Shown here in pieces: positions 1 through 6,508 of a DNA stretch of 9,922 nucleotides. Under the pieces are notes generated by a model that saw nothing but the letters and a program-made list of their open reading frames with translations, was not told where the DNA came from and made no database searches. Numbering within the stretch: the first letter of the stretch is position 1; every line of letters begins with the position of its first letter. Origin of the DNA: DATEAV01 sp964513155 (GTDB lineage: Bacteria; Chloroflexota; Anaerolineae; Anaerolineales; E44-bin32); the NCBI GenBank assembly GCA_964513155.1, contig CAZEMA010000092.1, positions 1 to 9,922 of the forward strand, in the 5' to 3' direction. Made by a program: the position numbers and the translations under genes.

Positions 1-10
1 CACTTGCGCC

Positions 11-26
11 GCGCTGCGCGCAGCGC
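11..26. repeat. 16-base perfect palindrome
   Basis: GCGCTGCGCGCAGCGC reads identically on both strands. It could be a chance product of very GC-rich sequence, part of a hairpin in a transcript from the left, or a dyad protein site. There is no context to choose between these. Confidence 0.5.
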
Positions 27-106
27 AGTGCAGGTGAGCGGAGGGCCTCCCCCGGACCGGTGTGCTCTGCGAGAGAAGGTCAAGCCGGGGGAGGGGCGAG
101 GTCTTG

Positions 107-141
107 AAGGAGGCGGGGGGCCTTCGGCCCCCCGCCTCCTT
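107..141. terminator. Strong hairpin, probable bidirectional terminator
   Basis: Positions 107-121 pair perfectly with 127-141 (15 bp, core of six G facing six C), with a tiny loop around CTTCG. On the plus strand it is followed by TTTCGTTCC, a modest T-rich run; on the minus strand the run after the stem is weaker. It lies 135 bases beyond the stop of the minus-strand penicillin-binding protein and could end that transcript, one entering from the left, or both. The stem and loop are seen; the terminator role is inferred. Confidence 0.65.
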
Positions 142-275
142 TCGTTCCTCCACCCCCTCTCCGCCCCACTCCGCCCAAGTGAAGTCAGCCTCTAGGCGGA
201 GAGCCCCTCGCTTGCGCTCGGGGTGCTGTGCGAGGGGAAGGGGGTGAGGTGGAAACGGGGTTCTTCCGCAAGCAC

Positions 276-3200
276 CTAGGGGGTCGGAGTTGTCGGGGTT
301 GGCGCTTCTGTCGAAGTCGGAGGGGGCGTGGGAGTCTCGGTGGGCGTCTCGGTCGGGGCAGCCGTGTCGGTCGGGGTAGGCGTGCTGGTCGGGGCTGAGG
401 TTACGGTCTCCGTCGGCGTGAACGTCGGAGGCTCGGTGGCCGTGAATGTGGGGGTTGGGGTCGGGGTCACCGTCGGGAGGCCGATGTTGATGTGGAGCCG
501 GGTCTCGACCTTCCCCCCTTGGTCGCTGAATACCTGCAGTCGGAGGGTGAGCAGGCCATTGCCTAGCCCCGATATGTTCCACCAGTAGAGGATGGCAGGG
601 TCTGGGTGCGGCGAGAGGCTGTTGGCCAGCTCGGTCCACTCGCCGGGCTCAGGCCCCTCTCCGTACTCGAGCCTCCACTCCTGGAAATGGCTGGTCGCGT
701 CGGCCCGGCCATAGATCTCGAGAGGGCCGACGGTGATGTTGGAGCCTTCGCTGGGTGCGGTGAAGCCCAGGATTGGGCGGCCGCTGCTGACTGAGCAGGT
801 CGTCTCGGGGACGAAGAACAGGTGGTCTTGCGGGAACCCCATGCGCTCGGCCCACTCACGGCCGGCGGAATCCTCTTGAAGCCAACGGCGTCCCCAGGGA
901 TCGGGAACGTACAGGCCAAGCCTCTCCTCGGGGAAGTCCTGGCACTCTGGGGAGGCAAGCTCGAGGGACCAGGCGTCCACCCAAACCTGCCGCCAGAGAT
1001 CCTGGCTGCTCGGCAAGGGCGGTTGGTCGGCGGCGAAGAACTCCGAACGCTGCGAGGGACACCACTGCGAAGGCTCGGCGCCTGACACGGCGCAGATCAC
1101 GCGCTCAGTGATGCCCGCCGGGCGGGGGAAGGGCGTGGGCTGGCCGCCGGTGAGGTAGGGGATGGCCGCCTGCATGAACTGGCTCCAGATTGGAGCCGCA
1201 CCTGTCATCCCCGTCGTGTTCTGCATCGGTGTGTAGTCGGCATTACCGACCCAGACCCCGACGGCCAGGTCAGGGGTGTACCCCAGAGTCCAGTTGTCGC
1301 GGAAGTCGTTGGTGGTGCCCGTCTTGGCCGCGGCNNNNNNNNNNNNNNNNNNNNNNNNNNNNNNNNNNNNNNNNNNNNNNNNNNNNNNNNNNNNNNNNNN
1401 NNNNNNNNNNNNNNNNNNNNNNNNNNNNNNNNNNCGACGAAGTTGAGGGTCTTGACAGCGGGTAGATTGTAGGAGTTTGCCAGGGCCGTACGGACGGTAA
1501 CGGGGCCGTGGAACCGTCCGTCGTAGTTGACCGGTTCGTAGGGTGGGCGAGTGTCGTTGGGGTCGCCCGAGGGCGGGAACTCCGAGGGCACGTCCCAGAT
1601 CAGGGTCGCCGGCGTCCACCCGAGTTCGAAGGCGGCCGTGTAGGTGATGGGCTTGAACGACGAGCCGGGCTGACGGGGGCGGATGGCCATGTTGATCTGC
1701 CCGCCGTTGACCTCGTCCGTGTAATCGGCTGAGCCCACCATCGCCAGGATCTCGCCGGTGCTGGGTTGGATGGCAACCAGCGCCCCGGTCGTCACATGGC
1801 GGTCGGCCAGGGATTGGACCTGGGTCCGGACGATGTCCTCCGCCATTTGCTGCAACTGGGGGTCCAGGGTTGTGTAGACGGTGAACCCGGAGCGGTAGAT
1901 GACCTGGGGGTCGTACATGCTCTCCAGTTCCGCCCGGATGAAGTTGACCCAGTGGGGGAAACGCATTGGGACCGCCGGAGGGGCAAAGGCGTAGTTCTCG
2001 ATCTCCACCGCCGCCGCGGCCGCCTCTTCGGCGCTAACACAGATGGAGTGTTGCGAATTGCTGACGTAGATGCAGCCCTGCTCTGAGCTGGTCGCGACCA
2101 TCAGGGTGAGCACCTGCCACTGACGGGCGAGGGTGACCTCGCGGTTGGAGAAGATGTCGTACACCGAAGGGGCCTGCACCAGGCCAGCCAGGAAGGAAGC
2201 CTGGGTCAGCGTCAGCCGGTCGGCGGTTGTGCCGAAGTACGTCTCGGCCGCCGCCCCAACCCCGTAAGCGAGATTGCCGTAGTACACCTCGTTCAGGTAG
2301 AGTTCGAGAATCTGGTCCTTGGTGTAACGACGGGTGATCTCGGCCGCCAGGAGAGCCTCCCGGATCTTGCGGAGCATCGTCCGCTGGGAGCGCTCTTCCG
2401 GGCTGAGCAGGAGATTGCGGGCAATCTGCTGGGTGATGGTCGATGCGCCAGAGACCGTCCCGCCCTGCTGGTAGTTCTGCAGGAAGGCCCGGGCGATGGC
2501 CCAGAGGTCGAAGCCGGGGTGGCTGTAGAACTGGGAATCCTCGGTGGCGACGATAGCCGCGACCATGTAGGGTGAGATCTCGGCGAGCGAGACATACGTC
2601 CGGCGGCCTGCCTGCGGGTCGAGGATCTCATACAAGACGTTTCCGTCGCGGTCAAGGATTCGCGTCGTCTCGAACTGGGAAGCGTGCGCCTGCAAGTCCT
2701 CGACGGACGGCAGAGTGCGGGCGACAGCATAGTACTCGTAGATGGCGAAGGAGGCCGCAACGATCAGGAGGACGACGAAGACGAACAGGCCGGCGACCGC
2801 CGTCCGCACTAAGCAGCCACAGCCGCCGGAGGAGCGGCGGGGTCNNNNNNNNNNNNNNNNNNNNNNNNNNNNNNNNNNNNNNNNNNNNNNNNNNNNNNNN
2901 NNNNNNNNNNNNNNNNNNNNNNNNNNNNNNNNNNNNNNNNNNNNCTTGACGCCGTGAGGCGGCGTCGCGCCGGCCGGGGCGGTGTAGGCCGCCGGAGCAA
3001 CCCATGTGCCGCCTGGGTCGCGCTCTGGCACCCGCTGCGGCAACCCCCCAGTATCCTCCGCCAGGGGCGGGGGAGGTGTCCGGCGCGCGCCCGAGGGGGG
3101 CGGTACGTGGCCATAGCCGCCGGCCTTATCCATGCCGGAGGGCAACACGGGGAAGGCGGAATCGTCGTCCTCAAATGGGACCGTGGGGAAGGTGGAATCG

Positions 3201-3412
3201 TCGCCCTCAAACGGGACCGTGGGCGCCTCATGTTCGTCTAATGGCGGCTGATCCGGTTCGGGAGGGGGCGCGGGGCGACGGGCCTTCGGCTGCCTCGGCT
3301 CCTTCGGAGGGGGCGACTCCACGAGGCGGTGGAAGCGTTTGATGAGGTCATCCGCTTCGGAGTCGCCGGCAGATGTGTCGCGCGGGGTCTCGTCGTCGGG
3401 TTCAGAAGGCAT
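276..3412 (-). CDS. Class A penicillin-binding protein (GT51 glycosyltransferase plus transpeptidase), interrupted by two assembly gaps
   Basis: Bifunctional peptidoglycan synthase that polymerises lipid II and cross-links stem peptides outside the membrane. Order: Pro-rich, acidic cytoplasmic N-terminus (156 residues before the first gap), one membrane segment (about 2812-2735), GT51 domain with EDSQFYSHPG (catalytic Glu about 2540-2542), GASTITQQIARN and LYLNEVYYG, then transpeptidase motifs SSFK (Ser about 1661-1663), SYN (about 1466-1474) and KTG (about 1317-1325). After these come a cysteine-containing segment, a beta-sandwich-like domain (474-782) and a 65-residue Thr/Pro tail ending at TAG 276-278. 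The second gap (1335-1434) separates SYN from KTG and the frame changes across it; this is best explained by a true gap length other than 100, not by mutation. I chose ATG 3412 because a TATAAT box lies 7 bases before it; ATG 3421 overlaps that box and would add three residues. Family call very secure; substrate specifics unknown. Confidence 0.93.
279..473 (-). repeat. Thr/Pro/Ser-rich low-complexity tail of the penicillin-binding protein
   Basis: The last 65 codons encode degenerate TPTPT, TETPT and PTST units. On the plus strand they appear as reiterated GTCGGGGT and GTCGGCGT words. Such tails are frequent on secreted proteins of Anaerolineae and may act as a flexible, possibly glycosylated wall spacer; that role is inferred. 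No anchor or sorting signal follows. Confidence 0.85.
1335..1434. other. Assembly gap, 100 N
   Basis: This run of 100 N falls between the SYN and KTG motifs of the transpeptidase. The two flanks are in different frames, so the true length should leave remainder 2 on division by 3. From family spacing (roughly 125 residues from SxN to KTG in E. coli PBP1b) the real gap should be about 300 bases or more. Confidence 0.9.
2845..2944. other. Assembly gap, 100 N
   Basis: This run of 100 N falls between the Pro-rich cytoplasmic N-terminus and the membrane segment of the penicillin-binding protein. The flanks share a frame with the placeholder length. The missing sequence probably encodes more Pro/Gly-rich linker, which tends to be repetitive and hard to assemble. 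Confidence 0.9.
3149..3220 (-). repeat. Two tandem 36-base units encoding a 12-residue acidic motif
   Basis: 3149-3184 and 3185-3220 match at 33 of 36 positions and are in frame with the penicillin-binding protein. They encode TVPFEGDDSTFP and TVPFEDDDSAFP. The motif lies in the cytoplasmic tail, and its Thr/Ser flanked by acidic residues could be a kinase or docking site; that is speculation. Confidence 0.85.
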
Positions 3413-3419
3413 CGCGGGC

Positions 3420-3428
3420 ATTATAGCA
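3420..3428 (-). promoter_or_regulatory. Extended -10 promoter for the penicillin-binding protein
   Basis: On the minus strand TGCTATAAT is a perfect -10 hexamer (3420-3425) with the TG extension (3426-3428). The -35 region at normal spacing is poor, which extended -10 promoters tolerate. The expected transcription start is about 3413, next to ATG 3412, which predicts a leaderless mRNA. ATG 3421 lies inside the box, so it would not be on the transcript. Confidence 0.65.
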
Positions 3429-3708
3429 CGCCCATGTAACTGCGCTTGGGGGCCCGGCGACGGGTGGAAAGCCACGATTTCAGCGACGAATGGGCCCCGG
3501 AAAGGGAGACCCCGACATTCTTCACAAGCGCTGCTTCCCTTCGATGGCCCCCGCCGAGGGGGACGGCCCAGGCCGAGCTTGAGGCGGTGACCATCATCGG
3601 CATGGTGGGATTGCCCGGCGGCTACCTCCAGGGTGGCTGGCTGCAAGAAGAATGCCTCGGCCTCGGTAACCTGCCTTGGCACCCGCCCCATTCACTCGTC
3701 GCAGCTCT

Positions 3709-3737
3709 TTGACCTTTCCCCGCCATATCCATACAAT
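3709..3737 (+). promoter_or_regulatory. Sigma-70-type promoter of the glycosidase gene, leaderless geometry
   Basis: TTGACC (3709-3714), a 17-base spacer and TACAAT (3732-3737) form a near-consensus housekeeping promoter. Six bases later comes ATG 3744, which is where the transcription start should fall. No Shine-Dalgarno sequence precedes this ATG. The boxes are seen; the start site is inferred from standard promoter geometry. Confidence 0.75.
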
Positions 3738-3743
3738 CTGGGC

Positions 3744-6140
3744 ATGCGAACCTGGTCGGTCACTTCGAAGGATGTCCGCTCGTACCGGCTTGCGGCGGAC
3801 GCCCGCCAATGCAGTCCCGACTATGTCAATGACCAGATCTGGGAGTTTGCGATCGGCGGGGGGGACCCTCCGGCGCTGACCCTATGGACAAGCTATGGGT
3901 TGCGCGCTCGCAGCATGCGCGTCTTCCCTGGGTTTGCCCTGGATGAGCACTATGTTGCCGACCCCGAGGCCTTTGCCACCCCGCCAGAGGTGTGCGCAAT
4001 CTACCCCAACTACCTCCGGCTCCGTTTCCAGCCATTCCCGGACATACAGGTTGGGGCCGAGTTCTGGGTACCGGATTCACACAGCCTTGCCGGCCGGTAT
4101 CTGGTGCACAGCCTTAGCCCCTCGCGCCATGCTCTCCGCGTTGTGCTATACGGCGTTCTTCGCCCAGGCGATAACCCCAAGGTGATGAGTGAAGGGGCCT
4201 ACAACGGGGTGACGATCCTCACGGGCCGGACAGGCGATCTGGTTCCGCTGGTGTTCCTGGCGGGCGGGGCGGGCGTGCAGCAAGCGCCATTCCCGGGCCT
4301 GGCTGTCACCTTCGACCTCGAACCCGGCTCCAGTAAGCCCGTTCTGTGGTCCCATGCGGCCTTGAACGATGAGCAAGCCTCGTTCGAGGCGGCCCGCTCC
4401 CTGGTCACCAAGGTTTGGGATGGTGAAATCGCACGGCTGGAGATGGTCAACGCCTCGCAGGTCGAGGTCGAGACCGGCAGCCCCCAATGGGACCTGGCGT
4501 TCCACCTCACCCAGAAGGTCGTCCTCGGGAGCTACGTCGGGCCAACCCGTCATCTCCCCCACGCCTCCTTTGTCCTGACCCGCATGCCTGACAAGGGCTA
4601 CTCGGAGCGGGGCGACGGAAGAGACTACCTCCTGCACTGGGACGGCCAGACTGCGTTCCACGCCTACCTGAACATCCCCCAGATCCTTCCCGCCGCCCCC
4701 GAGCTGGCCAAAGGGGTGATCCGCAACTTCCTCTCGACCCGGCTGGCGGACGGTTCCCTTGATAGCAAGCCGGGCTTGGGCGGGCAGCGAAGCGGGAGGC
4801 TCTGTCCACCCCTCCTGGGCACGCTCGCCTGGAGGATCTATCAGGGGACTGACGACCGCCCCTTCCTCGAGGAGTGCTTTCCACGGCTGATGGAGTTGGC
4901 GCAGGCCTGGTTCTCCCCGGCGCATGATAGAGACCAGGACGGCGTTCCCGAGTGGGACCACACCATCCACGCCGGCTTTGATGACTGGCCCACCTACGTC
5001 CGTTGGCAGGCCTGGGGCCAGGGCCTGGATATCACCAAGGCCGAGACGCCCGACCTAGCCTCCTATCTCTACCGTGAGTGCCAATCGCTCATCGAGTCAG
5101 CCCAATTGCTCGACAAACCCGAGGAGGCGGCCAGGCTCGCAGGCTGGAGCGGCCGCTTGCGCCAGGCAGTCGAGGCATCCTGGTCGGATGAGACCGCCGG
5201 CTACTGCCACGTCGATCGCGACGAGCACCGATCACCTGCGGGGGAGTTCCTGGGCAAGGGCGAAGGCCAGTTCGTGCTGGATGTCGGGCGGCAGTTCGAC
5301 CCTCCGGTGCGGGTGCTGATCCGGTCGAAGGGCGTCGAGGGTCATTCGCACGCCGTTCAAGTGCACATCCATGGCCGGGGCCCTCGAGGGCGCAGCCGCC
5401 TCGAGCGTCTGACCGAGCGAGACTTCCAGTGGTTCTGGGATCGCGGAACGGCCACGAGCGATAAGACCTACGTCGAGATCACGCGTGTCAAGATCCGCGG
5501 GCTAAGTGAGGCCTTCTCGACCGAAGTCCTGCTGGCGGATTACACCCGTCAGGACCAGAGCCTCCTGTTGCCCCTTTGGGCGGGGATCCCCTCCAAGGAG
5601 AGGGCCGAGCGCCTGGTGCGAGAGACGCTGATGGATCCGGACCGCTTCTGGCGTCTCTATGGTATCCCCTTATGCTCGGCGCAGGATCCTGCCTACGTCC
5701 CGGATAGCCGGCAGGGCTCAGGCGGCGTCTGCATGCTCTGGAACACCATGCTTGGGGAAGGGCTTGTTGACTACGGATTCATCGAGCCGGCGGCGGAACT
5801 TGTGGGGCGTCTGATGCGGGCCACGGTCCATAGCCTGAACGCAGATGGTGCCTTCCGGGAGGCGTACAACGCGGACCAAGCCGAGGGCCTGGGGGAGCGC
5901 GATCACATCGCAGGGGTGGCGCCCCTATCCCTCTTCCTGAGCACACTGGGAATCCGCTTGATCTCCCCGCGCAAGGTGTGGTTGGCGGGGCACAACCCCT
6001 ACCCATGGCCGGTGACGATCCGGTGGCGGGGGCTGGAGATCCACCGGGTGCCCAACGGCCCCACGTCCGTGACCTTTCCTGACGGGCAGCGTTCGGAGGT
6101 TGTGGGTGAGCAAGCGCGGTTCGTCGAGCAGGTCGGCTGA
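3744..6140 (+). CDS. Six-hairpin glycosidase-like protein, resembling GH63
   Basis: 798 residues with no signal peptide or membrane segment, so probably cytoplasmic. An N-terminal beta-rich part (about 1-280) precedes an (alpha/alpha)6-barrel part. Barrel signs are LHWDGQTAFHAYLN (297-310), a calcium-loop-like DRDQDGVPEWD (395-405), AGFDDWP (410-416), which may supply the general acid, GSGGVCMLWNTMLGEGL (658-674) and FREAYNADQAEGLG (704-717). The last corresponds to the ENY-type segment of GH63 and trehalases, making Glu706 a candidate base. Residues about 503-600 form a beta-rich stretch inside the barrel region; barrel-like sequence resumes at LLLPLWAGIPSKERAERLV. The start is set by the promoter; an in-frame ATG at 3633 lies upstream of the promoter and is rejected. 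Substrate is unknown: GH63 includes alpha-glucosidases and mannosylglycerate hydrolases. Fold assignment is fairly confident, family assignment less so. Confidence 0.75.
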   Translation: MRTWSVTSKDVRSYRLAADARQCSPDYVNDQIWEFAIGGGDPPALTLWTSYGLRARSMRVFPGFALDEHYVADPEAFATPPEVCAIYPNYLRLRFQPFPDIQVGAEFWVPDSHSLAGRYLVHSLSPSRHALRVVLYGVLRPGDNPKVMSEGAYNGVTILTGRTGDLVPLVFLAGGAGVQQAPFPGLAVTFDLEPGSSKPVLWSHAALNDEQASFEAARSLVTKVWDGEIARLEMVNASQVEVETGSPQWDLAFHLTQKVVLGSYVGPTRHLPHASFVLTRMPDKGYSERGDGRDYLLHWDGQTAFHAYLNIPQILPAAPELAKGVIRNFLSTRLADGSLDSKPGLGGQRSGRLCPPLLGTLAWRIYQGTDDRPFLEECFPRLMELAQAWFSPAHDRDQDGVPEWDHTIHAGFDDWPTYVRWQAWGQGLDITKAETPDLASYLYRECQSLIESAQLLDKPEEAARLAGWSGRLRQAVEASWSDETAGYCHVDRDEHRSPAGEFLGKGEGQFVLDVGRQFDPPVRVLIRSKGVEGHSHAVQVHIHGRGPRGRSRLERLTERDFQWFWDRGTATSDKTYVEITRVKIRGLSEAFSTEVLLADYTRQDQSLLLPLWAGIPSKERAERLVRETLMDPDRFWRLYGIPLCSAQDPAYVPDSRQGSGGVCMLWNTMLGEGLVDYGFIEPAAELVGRLMRATVHSLNADGAFREAYNADQAEGLGERDHIAGVAPLSLFLSTLGIRLISPRKVWLAGHNPYPWPVTIRWRGLEIHRVPNGPTSVTFPDGQRSEVVGEQARFVEQVG

Positions 6141-6156
6141 GGGGCCGGAGGCCGGA

Positions 6157-6165
6157 TGCTATAAT
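6157..6165 (+). promoter_or_regulatory. Extended -10 promoter upstream of the glycosyltransferase
   Basis: TGCTATAAT is identical to the nine-base box before the penicillin-binding protein. The -35 region at 17-base spacing (CTGAGG) is weak. The expected start is about 6172. No start codon is there, so unlike the two divergent promoters this one should give a leader or a non-coding RNA. Confidence 0.6.
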
Positions 6166-6171
6166 CATCCC

Positions 6172-6390
6172 AAGAGCCGGCTGCCCGTCAGGATCCCGCA
6201 TCATCGTGACACAAACGTTTGGGGTATCCGGGCTGTTGCTGACCTTGGCTTCGCCTGTTCGGGCCGTTCACACGGGGGTTGTTGGCGAATGCAAGCCGGG
6301 TCTGCCCTCGGCATGGCATCTCCGGGTGGGCTTCGCGATGACCTTGGCCGGCAGCCAAACTGAGGGAGCCCGGCTGGTTCGCCGGGCTGT
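6172..6390 (+). ncRNA. Candidate structured RNA or 5' leader, unclassified
   Basis: Starting at the predicted transcription start, nested pairings can be drawn: 6179-6185 with 6350-6356 (7 bp), 6201-6208 with 6334-6341 (8 bp, one GT pair), 6250-6255 with 6284-6289 (6 bp) and 6264-6267 with 6272-6275 (4 bp). Together they make a rod with internal loops, followed by an independent 8-bp hairpin (6367-6388). This could be a small RNA of about 200 bases with a 6S-like outline, or a regulatory leader of the downstream gene. GC-rich sequence pairs easily by chance and I recognise no family, so confidence is low. Confidence 0.3.
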
Positions 6391-6508
6391 GCCGCCTCAT
6401 CTGCCTGGAATGGATCGGGTCTTGTCGGGCGGGCAACGGCGTGGGGAAGCCCCTCGCCGGAACCGCCGGGCCCGGCGCAAGCGCTTGGGTACACGCATCG
6501 AACGATGA
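6206..6508 (+). CDS. Possible small protein, 100 residues, overlapping the glycosyltransferase start
   Basis: A GTG-started frame whose TGA (6506-6508) overlaps the next ATG (6505-6507) as ATGA, the classic arrangement for translational coupling. A weak AGGA-like element lies about 12 bases before the GTG. The N-terminus has a short hydrophobic patch (GVSGLLLTLASPVRA) and the C-terminus is very basic (RRGEAPRRNRRARRKR). I recognise no domain, third codon positions look less GC-biased than in the neighbours, and it lies over a potentially structured RNA. It may simply be a chance open frame. Confidence 0.22.
   Translation: MTQTFGVSGLLLTLASPVRAVHTGVVGECKPGLPSAWHLRVGFAMTLAGSQTEGARLVRRAVPPHLPGMDRVLSGGQRRGEAPRRNRRARRKRLGTRIER
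6367..6388 (+). terminator. 8-bp perfect hairpin, weak terminator or attenuator candidate
   Basis: AGCCCGGC (6367-6374) pairs with GCCGGGCT (6381-6388) around a six-base loop. No T-run follows, so it is not a canonical intrinsic terminator. It may bound the candidate RNA or belong to a leader of the glycosyltransferase mRNA. Confidence 0.3.

Larger units (their letters stand above)
1..275. other. Intergenic region at left edge
   Basis: I see no convincing gene here; two short overlapping frames in the first 250 bases show no recognisable protein and cross a strong hairpin. The stretch holds a 16-base perfect palindrome at 11-26, the large hairpin at 107-141, and an 8-bp inverted repeat (204-211 with 230-237, 18-base loop) shortly beyond the penicillin-binding protein stop. 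The region probably separates that minus-strand gene from whatever lies off the left edge. Confidence 0.6.
3413..3743. other. Divergent intergenic region between penicillin-binding protein and glycosidase
   Basis: About 330 bases separate the two divergent starts. Each end carries a promoter placed right at its gene. In the middle I see only short GC-rich inverted repeats and no Shine-Dalgarno-led gene. Open frames run through it on both strands (one continues upstream of the penicillin-binding protein to 3691, one upstream of the glycosidase to 3633), but their predicted peptides look non-coding. The length leaves room for regulator sites I cannot identify. Confidence 0.55.
6141..6504 (+). 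other. Leader region upstream of the glycosyltransferase
   Basis: This 364-base stretch starts just after the glycosidase stop. It holds an extended -10 promoter (6157-6165), a potentially structured RNA (6172-6390) and a small open frame (6206-6508). A ten-base word, TGACCTTGGC, occurs twice, 100 bases apart (about 6240 and 6340). I could not match the stretch to RNase P, tmRNA, SRP, TPP, SAM or cobalamin RNAs by their conserved words. Confidence 0.5.

Noticed and set aside
328..588. Plus-strand frame rich in Val-Gly repeats
   Set aside because: It is the antisense reading of the Thr/Pro-rich tail; the repeats are explained by that tail.
276..1619. True frameshift or two separate penicillin-binding protein genes
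   Set aside because: The frame change coincides with the 100 N placeholder, and all domain motifs fall in the right order on both sides. The N-terminal part of the 276-1619 frame beyond the gap is an out-of-frame reading.
3640..3665. T-box-like AGGGTGG word in the divergent region
   Set aside because: Only a few bases match the antiterminator core, with no specifier stem or terminator around it, and the downstream gene is not amino-acid related.
3413..3691. N-terminal extension of the penicillin-binding protein up to 3691
   Set aside because: The added sequence lies upstream of the TATAAT box and has no protein-like features.
3633..3743. N-terminal extension of the glycosidase from ATG 3633
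   Set aside because: It lies upstream of a near-consensus promoter whose start coincides with ATG 3744; the extra 37 residues look non-coding.
4146..4970. Minus-strand frame of 274 residues inside the glycosidase gene
   Set aside because: Antisense to a conserved coding region, no recognisable motif and no promoter or ribosome binding site.
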